A stretch of 64,000 nucleotides of DNA from Clostridiaceae bacterium AM27-36LB (GCA_003480725.1 QUJQ01000003.1:121082-185081), one strand, 5' to 3'; positions 52,549 through 61,449 are shown, numbered from the stretch's first letter. Notes: generated by a model from the sequence alone, not told the origin. Numbers and translations are program-made.

Positions 52549-53337
52549 TTACTGTCTGACAATATTTTTTGCCGGGCATTTTTCTGCGCACTTACCGCAG
52601 CCCACACATTTATCATAATCAATATATGCCAGATTTCCTTCCAAATGAATTGCATCATGCTCGCACTGTTTTACACAGGCTCCGCATCCTAAACATCCTG
52701 CTGAACATACCTTTTTCACTGCTGGACCTCTGTCCTTATTGGAACACTGAACTACAAATGTTCTGTCAGCACGTACCACCTCAATGAGACCTTTCGGGCA
52801 GGCTTTTGCACACATGCCGCAGCCAACACATTTGGATGTATCCACTTTCGCCACGCCGTTTACTACATGGATTGCATCATAGGTACACACTTTTACACAG
52901 GAACCATAACCCAGACATCCAAAAGTACAGGATCCGGTGTTCAATCCTGCCAGTGCTGCTGCACGACAATCCTCGATTCCCACATAATTACATTTTGCAG
53001 AAGTATGCTCACAATCACCGGAACATTTAACCTGTGCGGTCTTTCTCTGGGCTGCTTCTGCTTCCACGCCCATAATTCCACCGATCTTAGCTACCGCATC
53101 TGCTGAACAGACCGGACAGGCATTAGCCAGAGCATCCCCTGCTGCAATCGCTGCTGCTACTGCATCACAGCCTGCATAACCACAGGCACCGCAGTTGTTT
53201 CCCGGGAGACACTCTCTGACTGCAATGGCTTTCTCATCCACTGCCACATAAAATTTCTTTCCTGCAGCTACCAGTGCAATGCCGATAATAAGACCGATCA
53301 CACCGATCACTACAGTCGTAATGATAATTTCCTGCAT
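52549..53337 (-). CDS. rnfB: Rnf complex subunit B
   Basis: A 262-residue ferredoxin-like subunit: an N-terminal membrane helix, the Fe4S4 motif CLPGNNCGACGYAGCDAVAA, a further Cys cluster, then several CxxCxxCxxxCP ferredoxin motifs (SKCVGCGMCAKACP, KCVGCGKCAEKCPAKNI). It accepts electrons from reduced ferredoxin. It follows rnfA by 15 bp. Confidence 0.96.
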   Translation of the reverse strand: MQEIIITTVVIGVIGLIIGIALVAAGKKFYVAVDEKAIAVRECLPGNNCGACGYAGCDAVAAAIAAGDALANACPVCSADAVAKIGGIMGVEAEAAQRKTAQVKCSGDCEHTSAKCNYVGIEDCRAAALAGLNTGSCTFGCLGYGSCVKVCTYDAIHVVNGVAKVDTSKCVGCGMCAKACPKGLIEVVRADRTFVVQCSNKDRGPAVKKVCSAGCLGCGACVKQCEHDAIHLEGNLAYIDYDKCVGCGKCAEKCPAKNIVRQ

Positions 53338-53352
53338 ATTCTTATCCCCCTG

Positions 53353-53925
53353 TTACAGACCACTAAAGCCCATGAATGCAATTGACATCAGAGCTGCGCA
53401 CAGAAGCACGATCGGAGCTCCGCGGAACGGTGCCGGGATGGCTTCTTCATCCAGTCTGCCTCTGATACCTGCCAGAAGTACAATAGCGATGGTATAACCA
53501 AGGGCTGTACCAAATCCACACAGAACACTCTCAAGCAGGTTGTAACCATTCTGTACATTGGTCAGTGCCACACCGAGGACTGCACAGTTGGTAGTGATCA
53601 GCGGAAGATAGATTCCCAGTGCCTCATAGATGGCACGGGAGGTCTTTTTCAGAAACATTTCTACTAACTGTACCAGAGCTGCGATAACCAGAATGAACAC
53701 GATAGTCTTCAGATAATCAAGGTTCAACGGAATCAGTACATAATCATATAAAAGGCTTGCCACTGCGGAAGCAATGGTAATAACGAAGATAACTGCGCCT
53801 CCAAGGCTGGCTGATGTCTTAATCTGCCGGGATACACCTAAGAATGAGCAGATTCCAAGGAACTGGCTGAGCACTACGTTGCTGACCAGAGCACTGCTCA
53901 CCACGATCATAATCAAGGATGTCAT
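53353..53925 (-). CDS. rnfA: Rnf complex subunit A
   Basis: 190 residues, six membrane helices, with the inverted-repeat RnfA/RnfE fold: SNVVLSQFLGICSFLGVSRQ and IYLPLITTNCAVLGVALTNV, whose Cys residues bind the intramembrane iron-sulfur centre. It overlaps rnfE by 4 bases. Confidence 0.97.
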   Translation of the reverse strand: MTSLIMIVVSSALVSNVVLSQFLGICSFLGVSRQIKTSASLGGAVIFVITIASAVASLLYDYVLIPLNLDYLKTIVFILVIAALVQLVEMFLKKTSRAIYEALGIYLPLITTNCAVLGVALTNVQNGYNLLESVLCGFGTALGYTIAIVLLAGIRGRLDEEAIPAPFRGAPIVLLCAALMSIAFMGFSGL

Positions 53926-54599
53926 GCTTTTTCCTCCTTCTTATCCGTGCAGGACTGAGAGCAGGCAGCACAGCAGCCGTCACAGCCTTCCACCACTTTA
54001 TTGGCGCGGGTTTTCATGCCTACTGCATTCATGATCGCAACCAGGAATGCCAGTACCAGGAATGCACCCGGAGCTTTTACAAAAATACCGACCGGATTAT
54101 ATGCTTCCGGAGTTACCTGTATACCAAACAGAGTTCCTGCTCCCACAAGTTCTCTGACCATACCGATCAGAAGCAGGGCGATCGTGAATCCCAGACCCAT
54201 GCCGACACCATCCATTACAGACAGGAACGGCGGATTCTTGGATGCATATGCCTCTGCACGTCCAAGGATGATACAGTTTACAACGATCAGCGGAATGTAG
54301 ATTCCTAGAGCGCTGTAAATGGACGGGGTATAGGCTTCCATCAGAAGCTCAACCACTGTTACCAGTGAAGCCACGATTACAATGTATGCCGGAAGACGTA
54401 CATCATCCGGAACGATCTTACGAACCAGTGAAATGATCAGGTTGGATACGATCAGTACCGCCATCGTGGAAAGTCCCATACCAATACCATTGGAAGCCGA
54501 CGTGGTAACTGCCAGCGTCGGACACATACCAAGCATCAGTACAAAGGACGGATTTTCTTTTACAATACCATTATAGATACGTTCTACCCACGGTTTCAT
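53922..54599 (-). CDS. rnfE: Rnf complex subunit E
   Basis: 225 residues, six helices: NPSFVLMLGMCPTLAVTTSA and IYIPLIVVNCIILGRAEAYA carry the conserved Cys. The C-terminus has an unusual Cys-rich tail (CDGCCAACSQSC) beyond the usual end, perhaps metal-binding. A TAGGAGG site precedes the start, 12 bp after rnfDG. Confidence 0.96.
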   Translation of the reverse strand: MKPWVERIYNGIVKENPSFVLMLGMCPTLAVTTSASNGIGMGLSTMAVLIVSNLIISLVRKIVPDDVRLPAYIVIVASLVTVVELLMEAYTPSIYSALGIYIPLIVVNCIILGRAEAYASKNPPFLSVMDGVGMGLGFTIALLLIGMVRELVGAGTLFGIQVTPEAYNPVGIFVKAPGAFLVLAFLVAIMNAVGMKTRANKVVEGCDGCCAACSQSCTDKKEEKA

Positions 54600-54611
54600 A
54601 TTCCAGACCTC

Positions 54612-56159
54612 CTACTTCACATTTGCTGCATAGAAATCCAGTGCAGCATTGACTGCGTTGACAATAGCTCCTGAAGAGGTGGATGCACCGGATACAGAGT
54701 TGATATCTGTCTCAGATGTAGAATCTCCTGCCTTGTTCAATGTGAACTGATCGGTCTGTACGCCGTTGAACTGATCCTTGAAATCCGGCTCTGCACAGAG
54801 CATACCCATGCCTGCAGTCTCATTCAGTTCAGTGAAGGAGATGCCATTCACTGTACCATCTGCAGAGATTCCAACAGAGATTGTGATATTTCCTGCATAT
54901 CCATCTGCGCTGGTCACGCTGAATACATAACCTGCGGTATTTCCAGATGCATCTTTTCCTACGATAACATCATTAATATATACCTTTCCGTAGGAAGTAC
55001 CATATACCTCTCCACCAAGTGCTTCTACTGCTGCGCTCAATGTATCATCATGCTCAAAGGTCTCAGCCTCCGGGCATACTTCCCTGTAGGAAGCTGCACT
55101 TGCTGCCAGCTGCTGTTCTGCAATGGTCTCAGCAGTCATCTCATGCACACCACTCAAGCAGACACCTGCGATCAGGGTGATTACACAAAGGATCACAGCT
55201 GCTTTCGGAATCGGGAATCTCTTCTCTCCCTCTTCCTTCTGTTTTCTGCAGCCATACGGAACCGGTACGGAGATCTCATCGATCAGTGGAGTTACCATAT
55301 TACCAATGACAACTGCGTAGCTGACGGAATCAGCAGAGCTTCCGAAGATACGGAATACACCGCACAGGATACCGATCAGAATACCATAAAGCAACTGACC
55401 GGTGGATGTTACCGGACTGGTTACGGGATCGGTTGCCATAAAGAAGGCTGCCATGATCACACCGCCGCCTGCCAGATGTGCCAGCAGGAAATTCAAATTG
55501 AATCCCTGTCCGCCGAACAGTACGACAAATGCGGTAAAGCTTACCAGGATCGCTGCAGGGATCTCAAAGGTGATGCCACCCATTGCCCACAGAATCATAC
55601 CGCCGATAAATAAAGCAATCGCGGAGTTTCCTATAACACCACTGGTATTTCCAACAAACATCTGAGTGATGCTTACTGTCTCGCCTGCTGCCATCTGAGC
55701 CAGCGGAGTTGCTGAACTGTATCCGTCCACTGCATAATTTGCAACAATGCCGCTGAAGGAGATCAGCAGAAAACAACGTCCGGCCAGTGCCGGGTTCATA
55801 AAGTTATGTCCGAGACCGCCAAACAGGTTCTTTGCAACAACAATTGCAAATACAGCTCCCAGGCACGGGATATAAAGCGGTACGCTTGCCGGAAGACACA
55901 GTGCCAGAAGAAGTCCTGTCACAATGGCACTGCCATCCATCAGTGTATTTTTTCTGTGTGCTATGTAATTAAATACAAATTCTGCCAGCATGGCTGATAC
56001 GATCGAAGCTGCGATCACCATCAGTGCCTGCAGTTTGAAATGCCAGATACCCATGACGGTTGCAGGCAGAAGACACAGGATCACATCATACATAACGATT
56101 CCGGTCGTCAGCTTGCTTCTTACATGCGGGCTGGAAGAAACATTGTATAATTTACTCAT
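54612..56159 (-). CDS. rnfDG: RnfD-RnfG fusion
   Basis: A 515-residue protein. Residues ~1-325 are RnfD (SSPHVRSKLTTGIVMYDVIL, NPALAGRCFLLISF, MATDPVTSPVT with the FMN-bearing Thr). Residues ~330-515 are RnfG (an anchoring helix AAVILCVITLIAGVCLSGV, then an FMN-binding domain ending INSVSGASTSSGAIVNAV, the flavinylation motif SGAS-T). RnfD and RnfG are normally separate; here one frame encodes both. Other subunits are complete. Confidence 0.93.
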   Translation of the reverse strand: MSKLYNVSSSPHVRSKLTTGIVMYDVILCLLPATVMGIWHFKLQALMVIAASIVSAMLAEFVFNYIAHRKNTLMDGSAIVTGLLLALCLPASVPLYIPCLGAVFAIVVAKNLFGGLGHNFMNPALAGRCFLLISFSGIVANYAVDGYSSATPLAQMAAGETVSITQMFVGNTSGVIGNSAIALFIGGMILWAMGGITFEIPAAILVSFTAFVVLFGGQGFNLNFLLAHLAGGGVIMAAFFMATDPVTSPVTSTGQLLYGILIGILCGVFRIFGSSADSVSYAVVIGNMVTPLIDEISVPVPYGCRKQKEEGEKRFPIPKAAVILCVITLIAGVCLSGVHEMTAETIAEQQLAASAASYREVCPEAETFEHDDTLSAAVEALGGEVYGTSYGKVYINDVIVGKDASGNTAGYVFSVTSADGYAGNITISVGISADGTVNGISFTELNETAGMGMLCAEPDFKDQFNGVQTDQFTLNKAGDSTSETDINSVSGASTSSGAIVNAVNAALDFYAANVK

Positions 56160-56173
56160 CTTTTTCCTCCCCC

Positions 56174-57508
56174 TTATCTTCTCTTAGCCGCCATGATCTC
56201 GGCTTTTGTCTGCTTGAACAGCTGCATCAGCGGACGTTTTGCCGGACAGGTGAATGTACAGGAACCGCAGGCAATACACTCCAGGCCATACAGTTTCTTC
56301 TCATAACGTGCATAATCTTTTTTCTCGGCAGCTGCCGCCATCATCTGCGGCACCAGACCGATCGGACAGACCTGACCACAGCGTCCACAACGTAAGCATG
56401 CGGTCTGTTGCTTCTCTGCCTCAGCCACCGGATCTTTTTTCAGAACAGTCAGAGCGTTGTTATTCTTATTCACTGCTGCTGACAGCCACGGCATTGCAAA
56501 TCCCATCATCGGACCGCCGCACAGGATCTTCTCCGGCTCCTCACCATCCTTGAATCCACCTGCTGCTTCCAACATCTCTTCAAAGCTGGTACCGATCTTT
56601 ACGATCAGATTACATGGTTTGTTGACACCGTCACCAGATACTGTAAATCCTCTTTCCATTAACGGCTCTGTTTTCGCAACTGCACGATAGATGGCGCAAA
56701 CCGTTGCCACGTTATCTACCACACATCCAACATCTGCCGGGAGCATTCCTAACTTAATATGCTTGCCTGCAACCACATCCATAATGGCGCGCTCACCACC
56801 TTGCGGATACTTTACATGTACCGGGTGAACATGGATCTTGTTTTCATTGGCGCATACTTTCTGAACTGCTGCGATTGCTTCTGGTTTGTTCTCTTCGATC
56901 AACACCACGCCTTCTGCATTCGGAAAGAGCTGAAGCATGATCTTCAGACCCCCAACGATCTCGTCAGCATAGTTTCGCATCAGCTGATCATCACAGGTAA
57001 TATAGGGCTCGCACTCAGCACCGTTGGCAATCACATATTTGATCGCCGCCGGATCCTTCGGTGCCAGCTTTACATGAGTTGGAAATCCTGCTCCGCCAAG
57101 TCCTACGATGCCTGCTGCTTTGACTTTTTTCAGAATCTCCTGTGTGGTCAGAGTGGTCGGGTCCACTTCTGTTCCTACGCCTTCAGACAGCGTATACTGC
57201 CCGTCGTTCACAACCACGATGGAAAGATCTGTCGTACCAAGCACATTCTCCCGTTTCTCGATTGCCTTTACGGTTCCGGAAACAGAACTGATAATGTTAG
57301 CTGATACAAAGCCATCCGCTTCTGCGATGATCTGTCCCGCCAGTACACTGTCTCCTTTTTGAACCAGTGGTTTTGCCGGCTTTCCAATATGCTGATTCAG
57401 GTGAAAAACCAGATCGCCTTTGGGAAGCCAGGTCTGAAACGGAATATCACGCGCAAATTCTTTTCCGTCATACGGATGCACGCCGCCATGAAATGTTTTC
57501 TTATACAT
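56174..57508 (-). CDS. rnfC: Rnf complex subunit C
   Basis: 444 residues: TFHGGVHPYDGKEFARDIPF at the N-terminus, the NADH/FMN-binding GIVGLGGAGFPTHVKL, ANGAECEPYITCDDQLM, and two 4Fe-4S motifs (CLRCGRCGQVCPIGLVP, CIACGSCTFTCPAKRPL). This is the NAD-reactive, cytoplasm-facing subunit. The start at 57508 has GGAGGAAAA; the longer frame adds 14 residues. Confidence 0.96.
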   Translation of the reverse strand: MYKKTFHGGVHPYDGKEFARDIPFQTWLPKGDLVFHLNQHIGKPAKPLVQKGDSVLAGQIIAEADGFVSANIISSVSGTVKAIEKRENVLGTTDLSIVVVNDGQYTLSEGVGTEVDPTTLTTQEILKKVKAAGIVGLGGAGFPTHVKLAPKDPAAIKYVIANGAECEPYITCDDQLMRNYADEIVGGLKIMLQLFPNAEGVVLIEENKPEAIAAVQKVCANENKIHVHPVHVKYPQGGERAIMDVVAGKHIKLGMLPADVGCVVDNVATVCAIYRAVAKTEPLMERGFTVSGDGVNKPCNLIVKIGTSFEEMLEAAGGFKDGEEPEKILCGGPMMGFAMPWLSAAVNKNNNALTVLKKDPVAEAEKQQTACLRCGRCGQVCPIGLVPQMMAAAAEKKDYARYEKKLYGLECIACGSCTFTCPAKRPLMQLFKQTKAEIMAAKRR

Positions 57509-57535
57509 ATGGCTTTTCCTCCTTCTATACCTTAC

Positions 57536-57572
57536 ACAGCCCGCACGCAATACATTGCTGCGATACGGCTGT
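57536..57572. promoter_or_regulatory. Hairpin between the flavoprotein gene and rnfC
   Basis: ACAGCC pairs with GGCTGT, with an inner GCAAT/ATTGC stem. There is no T run, so it is more likely an mRNA processing or stability hairpin than a terminator. Confidence 0.55.
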
Positions 57573-57593
57573 TAAGTATGCAAAAATTTGATC

Positions 57594-59630
57594 TTATTTT
57601 GCTGCCACGAGCTTAGCTGCATGACGGCCAAAGGTCATGGTACGTCCGCAGGCAAGTCCTGTGAACAGGTTCGGATAAGTGGTAGCAAACATACCACCTG
57701 TGCAGTCTCCGGTCGCATAGAGTCCCTCGATCGGCTCTCCATTGGTATCCAGTACCTGCATATCTGTATTGATGCGGCATCCGTTCAGAGTGGTCAGATG
57801 CCATGCACCCGTACGGATTCCATAGAATGGTGCAGTGTCTACCGGGGTCAGACGATGTTTTTCTTTTCCATAATCCTCATCCACACCTGCTGCACACAGT
57901 TCATTATATCGGTTTACGGTCGCCACAAAATTGTCGACCGGAATATTTAATTTTTCAGCAAGTTCTTCCAGCGTATTTGCTTTCTGAAGATATCCTGCCT
58001 CGATCAGCTCTTCATTTTTGCTCCATACATAGTCATAACCCATGTTGCTGGCAGCTCCGTTCGGGAACGGGAACAGACGGCAGCATCCCACTTCATCAAA
58101 CTGCTCTGCATACTGTTTGTTGTTTGCATCAAAAATATCACAGTAGGTATGATACGGCTGCATCTCCATAGAATGAAGCATGAACTCGTAAGGGCCGGAC
58201 TCATTACAGAAACGTTTTCCATTCAGATTTACTTTCAGGAACGGCTGCTCGCCAAACCAGAACCATTTGCCATTGGTCTTATAGCCTGCAGTCTCTGTCG
58301 GCAGACAGCAACAGCGGTTGAACATCATGGATGCATGGGTCGGATCCAGTCCTGCTCCTGCCCACATCATGGCTTTAATACCGGATCCATCACAGGTAGA
58401 ACCCAAAGAGTAGTTGATCTTCATTTCCAGGGTCTGCGGCTGCAGTGCCTGCATCATCTCGGTGTTGCATGCATAACCACCTGCACAGATGATCACACCC
58501 TTGGAAGCATTGATACGGATATAATGCTCATCATTTCCATCCTGAGCAATGATACCGGTCACTTTTCCATTTTCATCCTGCTCCAGTTTTACAAGAGAAG
58601 TGGAAAGCTTCCACTCTACTCCCAGTTCATCACAATGCTGCTGGAAGGTGCTGTTCAGAGTGATTGCATCATCCTTAGCTGCAGCTTCTGTCTTATGCGG
58701 GCTGTGTCCGGTGGCATACGCCTTGTCTCTTCCCGGATCAGCTGTATTTCCAATACCACCTTCCAGACTCATGTAGTAATTTCCGGATTTTTCAAGAAGA
58801 TCTGTCAGCCAGTCTACCATTTCGCCAGACTCATTGATCCATACACGGATCAGATCGCTGTCCACATAACCGGCACCGTAACGTACCAGTTCCTGCATGG
58901 CTTCCATTTTATCAATGGCCAGCTCCGGATTTTCCTGGATAGCTTCCTGCTGCAATTTAGAATTGATCGCTCCGATATCTTCACGGATACCGGTTGCTGT
59001 CTCTCTCTTCTCAACGACCAGAACCTTTGCACCTTCTTCAGCAGCAGTCATGGCGGTGATCCATCCACCGGTTCCACATCCGACTACCAGTACCTCAGTG
59101 TCAACGGTCTCTGTAATATCTGCCTCTGCGATCTCCGGTGCTGTTCCCAGCCAGTCGGAAGATGCCGGCTCCTGTGTCTCTTCTACAGTAACGGTCTGAC
59201 CACTTGCCTGGGAAATACAGTCAGCAGCTGCCGCTTTAATGGCATCTGCAGTTACGGTTGCACCTGATACACCGTCCACGTTGCAGGACTGTGCTGCCAA
59301 GATTTTCTGACTCATCTCATCGCCGATCTTTCCACCGATATCCGGTGTTTCGCCGGATACATCGATCTGTACATCTGTGATGCTGGTCTCATTAAAAGTC
59401 ATGGTGACAGTTACGTCACTGGCAATTCCCTTTGCACTTGCAGAATAGGTTCCCGGTGTATAAGACATATTTCCTGCTGGCACCGGAATGGTTCCTGCTC
59501 CGGATCCGGCATCTGAACCTTCTGCGGAATATTTCATCTCCACGCTGCCAAGCACTCCCAGTGCAGCTACACTGGCTGCTCCTGCTGCCAGACCTTTTAC
59601 AAATGTTCTTCTTGAAATTTTGTTTGCCAT
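57594..59630 (-). CDS. Tat-exported FMN/FAD flavin reductase
   Basis: 678 residues. A twin-arginine signal (KISRRTFVKGLAAGAASVAA) is followed by an FMN-binding domain (~50-140) with the flavinylation motif DGVSGATVTADAIK, and then a FAD-binding fumarate-reductase-like domain from ~175 (VLVVGCGTGGWITAMTAAEE, VIICAGGYACNTEMM). Its C-terminus reads GLYATGDCTGGMFATTYPNL, not the RLGGN type of classical fumarate reductase. The acceptor substrate is unknown. It starts 3 bp after tatC and precedes rnfC. Confidence 0.93.
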   Translation of the reverse strand: MANKISRRTFVKGLAAGAASVAALGVLGSVEMKYSAEGSDAGSGAGTIPVPAGNMSYTPGTYSASAKGIASDVTVTMTFNETSITDVQIDVSGETPDIGGKIGDEMSQKILAAQSCNVDGVSGATVTADAIKAAAADCISQASGQTVTVEETQEPASSDWLGTAPEIAEADITETVDTEVLVVGCGTGGWITAMTAAEEGAKVLVVEKRETATGIREDIGAINSKLQQEAIQENPELAIDKMEAMQELVRYGAGYVDSDLIRVWINESGEMVDWLTDLLEKSGNYYMSLEGGIGNTADPGRDKAYATGHSPHKTEAAAKDDAITLNSTFQQHCDELGVEWKLSTSLVKLEQDENGKVTGIIAQDGNDEHYIRINASKGVIICAGGYACNTEMMQALQPQTLEMKINYSLGSTCDGSGIKAMMWAGAGLDPTHASMMFNRCCCLPTETAGYKTNGKWFWFGEQPFLKVNLNGKRFCNESGPYEFMLHSMEMQPYHTYCDIFDANNKQYAEQFDEVGCCRLFPFPNGAASNMGYDYVWSKNEELIEAGYLQKANTLEELAEKLNIPVDNFVATVNRYNELCAAGVDEDYGKEKHRLTPVDTAPFYGIRTGAWHLTTLNGCRINTDMQVLDTNGEPIEGLYATGDCTGGMFATTYPNLFTGLACGRTMTFGRHAAKLVAAK

Positions 59631-59633
59631 AGT

Positions 59634-60464
59634 TTACTCTCTTTCGTTCTCATTTTCTTCTGGATCTTCTTTCCTATGTCCGATCTTCTCACAGACTGAG
59701 CAAAGGAAAATACTCAGTTCGTACAACAGGATCACAGGCACCGCCACTGTGATCTGCGATACAATATCCGGTGGAGTGATCAGTGCCGCAATTACAAAGA
59801 TCACCACGATCACCACCCTGCGTCCTGCTTTCATCCAGGACACCTTCAAAAGTCCCAGCCGGTTTAATACGACTGATACCATCGGAAGTTCAAATACAAT
59901 TCCAAATATAATCAGTACCATCAGTAAAAAAGACAGATAGTTTTGTACGCTGATATAAGCACTGACTCCGCTTCCAATACTTAAAGTGTTGAAAAAATAA
60001 AGCATAAATGGAAGCATGATCTTATATGCAAAACATGCACCTGCTCCAAAACACAACAATCCAAATATCATTGCGATCAGAAACAGAAAATTTTCGCTTT
60101 TTTTCAACCCCGGCCGGATAAATGCCCATGCCTGATAAAGCAGTACCGGAATCGTCACACAGATTCCGAACAGGAATGACACATAAAAATACTGAAGCAT
60201 CAGCTCCTGCGGTGCGATGTATACGAACTCATAATCCAGACCTTCTCCCATCTGAAGGAAAACCTGTACAATCTGCGGTGCATAGTGAAGTCCCGCCAGG
60301 ATAGCCACCACAAGCACGATCACACAGGCCAGGATTCGGTTCCGCAATTCCCGTAGATGTCCGGACAGACTCATCTCCCCATCCTGTTCCTGCTCTTTGG
60401 AGTGCTTAGTTGTCCTTTCTGTCGGCACTCTCTTTCTCCTTTTCTTCCGCATCTTCCATTCCAT
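59634..60464 (-). CDS. tatC: Sec-independent translocase TatC
   Basis: Six-helix TatC: SLSGHLRELRNRILACVIVL, APQELMLQYFYVSFLFGICV, PGLKKSENFLFLIAMIFGLL, and FELPMVSVVLNRLGLLKVSW. As written it is 276 residues with an AAAGGA site 8 bp before the ATG, giving a 59-base overlap with tatA; a start at 60374 would give a typical 246-residue protein and no overlap. Between these I cannot decide. It lies directly upstream of the Tat-dependent flavoprotein. Confidence 0.93.
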   Translation of the reverse strand: MEWKMRKKRRKRVPTERTTKHSKEQEQDGEMSLSGHLRELRNRILACVIVLVVAILAGLHYAPQIVQVFLQMGEGLDYEFVYIAPQELMLQYFYVSFLFGICVTIPVLLYQAWAFIRPGLKKSENFLFLIAMIFGLLCFGAGACFAYKIMLPFMLYFFNTLSIGSGVSAYISVQNYLSFLLMVLIIFGIVFELPMVSVVLNRLGLLKVSWMKAGRRVVIVVIFVIAALITPPDIVSQITVAVPVILLYELSIFLCSVCEKIGHRKEDPEENENERE

Positions 60465-60582
60465 TACGGAATTCCTTTACACTTTTACCAAACATGTGGG
60501 TCAGCTTCGGGATCTGTGTAGGTCCAAATACGATCACTACAACAGCTAAAATGATCAAAAGTTCTGTTGTTCCAATTTTCAT
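60406..60582 (-). CDS. tatA: TatA-type translocase subunit (short)
   Basis: 58 residues: an N-terminal hydrophobic helix MKIGTTELLIILAVVVIVFG with the hinge FGPTQIPKL, then an amphipathic helix GKSVKEFRNGMEDAEE and a charged tail. It starts at a 4-base ATGA overlap with the preceding gene, and an AGGAG site is present. Confidence 0.88.
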   Translation of the reverse strand: MKIGTTELLIILAVVVIVFGPTQIPKLTHMFGKSVKEFRNGMEDAEEKEKESADRKDN

Positions 60583-60989
60583 AGTTCTCCTCTTTTCTGC
60601 TTCTCGTCCTTATTTTCTTCTGCATCTGTCGTTGGTTCTTCTTCCACAGACTCTGCTTCTTCCGTACACTCTTTCTGCACTTCTTTTTCCGGTTTTTCCG
60701 GCGTCACTTTTCCGATATCAGCCAGCGATTTCTGTACATCCTTTACATTTGAACGTACTGCTTTATCCAGTTCATTCAATGGCTCCACTGCTTCCCGAAG
60801 CGGTCTTTGTGCTTCCTGCAGCGGCTCTACCACACTTTCTCTGATCTCTTTTGTAGCTTCATCTGAATATTTACGGAACTGAGCCAGCGCTTCTCCCATT
60901 TTTTTTGCATAGACTGGAAGTTTATCCGGTCCCAGTACAAACAGAGCAACAACCAGGATCACGACCAGCTCAGACATTCCGATCCTCAT
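60579..60989 (-). CDS. tatB: TatA/TatB-type translocase subunit (long)
   Basis: 136 residues: MRIGMSELVVILVVALFVLG with PDKLPVYAKKMG hinge and amphipathic helix, then a long helical (EPLQEAQRPLREAVEPLNEL) and acidic tail. The length and tail resemble TatB, though Firmicutes usually have only TatA; it could be a second TatA. A GGGAGG site precedes the start. Confidence 0.85.
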   Translation of the reverse strand: MRIGMSELVVILVVALFVLGPDKLPVYAKKMGEALAQFRKYSDEATKEIRESVVEPLQEAQRPLREAVEPLNELDKAVRSNVKDVQKSLADIGKVTPEKPEKEVQKECTEEAESVEEEPTTDAEENKDEKQKRGEL

Positions 60990-61168
60990 AATCTTTCACC
61001 TCCCGGCGGAATCTTATGCCGCTTGTTATTTGCCAAAAGTACCATGTATGCCTTTTCCTTGTCAATGGATGTTATTCCCATCTGGCATAACCATGCGGAA
61101 TACCATTGCCATTTTTTTAACATAAAGAATTGCATAAAAATATCCCCGCATTTGCGGAGATACATCAT
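60986..61168 (-). CDS. Small protein upstream of tatB, tentative
   Basis: A possible 60-residue protein (MMYLRKCGDIFMQFFMLKKW at its start, ending IPPGGERL). Support: an AAAGGA site at good spacing from tandem ATG codons, and a 4-base ATGA overlap with tatB that would couple translation. I do not recognise it, and codon evidence is thin. Confidence 0.4.
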   Translation of the reverse strand: MMYLRKCGDIFMQFFMLKKWQWYSAWLCQMGITSIDKEKAYMVLLANNKRHKIPPGGERL

Positions 61169-61278
61169 TGTCATCCTTTGTGTTTTTAGCAACTTTTAAC
61201 TTTTCTTTTATAATCTTACTATATTTTTTAGTATTTTTCAACAGGAAACATATAATTAAACCATATTTCATGAAAAGC

Positions 61279-61315
61279 CAAATAAAATAACCAGCAGTAA
61301 AACACACACTGCTGG
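61279..61315 (-). terminator. Terminator after tRNA-Ser
   Basis: Minus strand CCAGCAGT pairs with ACTGCTGG, then TTATTTTATTT. Lies 14 bp after the tRNA 3' end. Confidence 0.8.
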
Positions 61316-61328
61316 CTACTTCTGGCAG

Positions 61329-61416
61329 CGGAGACGGTGGGATTCGAACCCACGTGCCGGTTACCCGACAACTTGATTTCGAGTCAAGCTCGTTATGGCC
61401 ACTTCGATACGTCTCC
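61329..61416 (-). tRNA. tRNA-Ser(CGA)
   Basis: An 88-base tRNA: acceptor GGAGACG/CGTCTCC, the anticodon arm CTTGACTCGAAATCAAG with anticodon CGA, a long variable arm as expected for Ser, and the T arm GTGGGTTCGAATCCCAC. The 3' CCA is not encoded. Reads UCG. Confidence 0.95.
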
Positions 61417-61446
61417 AAAAAGGTGAGTGCATCTGCACTCACCTTT
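61417..61446 (-). terminator. Terminator after purL, abutting the tRNA
   Basis: Minus strand AAAGGTGAGTGCA pairs with TGCACTCACCTTT around a 2-base loop, ending in five T. The last T is next to the first base of tRNA-Ser. Confidence 0.8.
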
Positions 61447-61449
61447 ATT

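Noticed and set aside
58149..59267. Plus-strand open frame of 372 codons
   Set aside because: Antisense shadow of the flavin reductase gene; Cys/His/Ser-rich composition and no motif.
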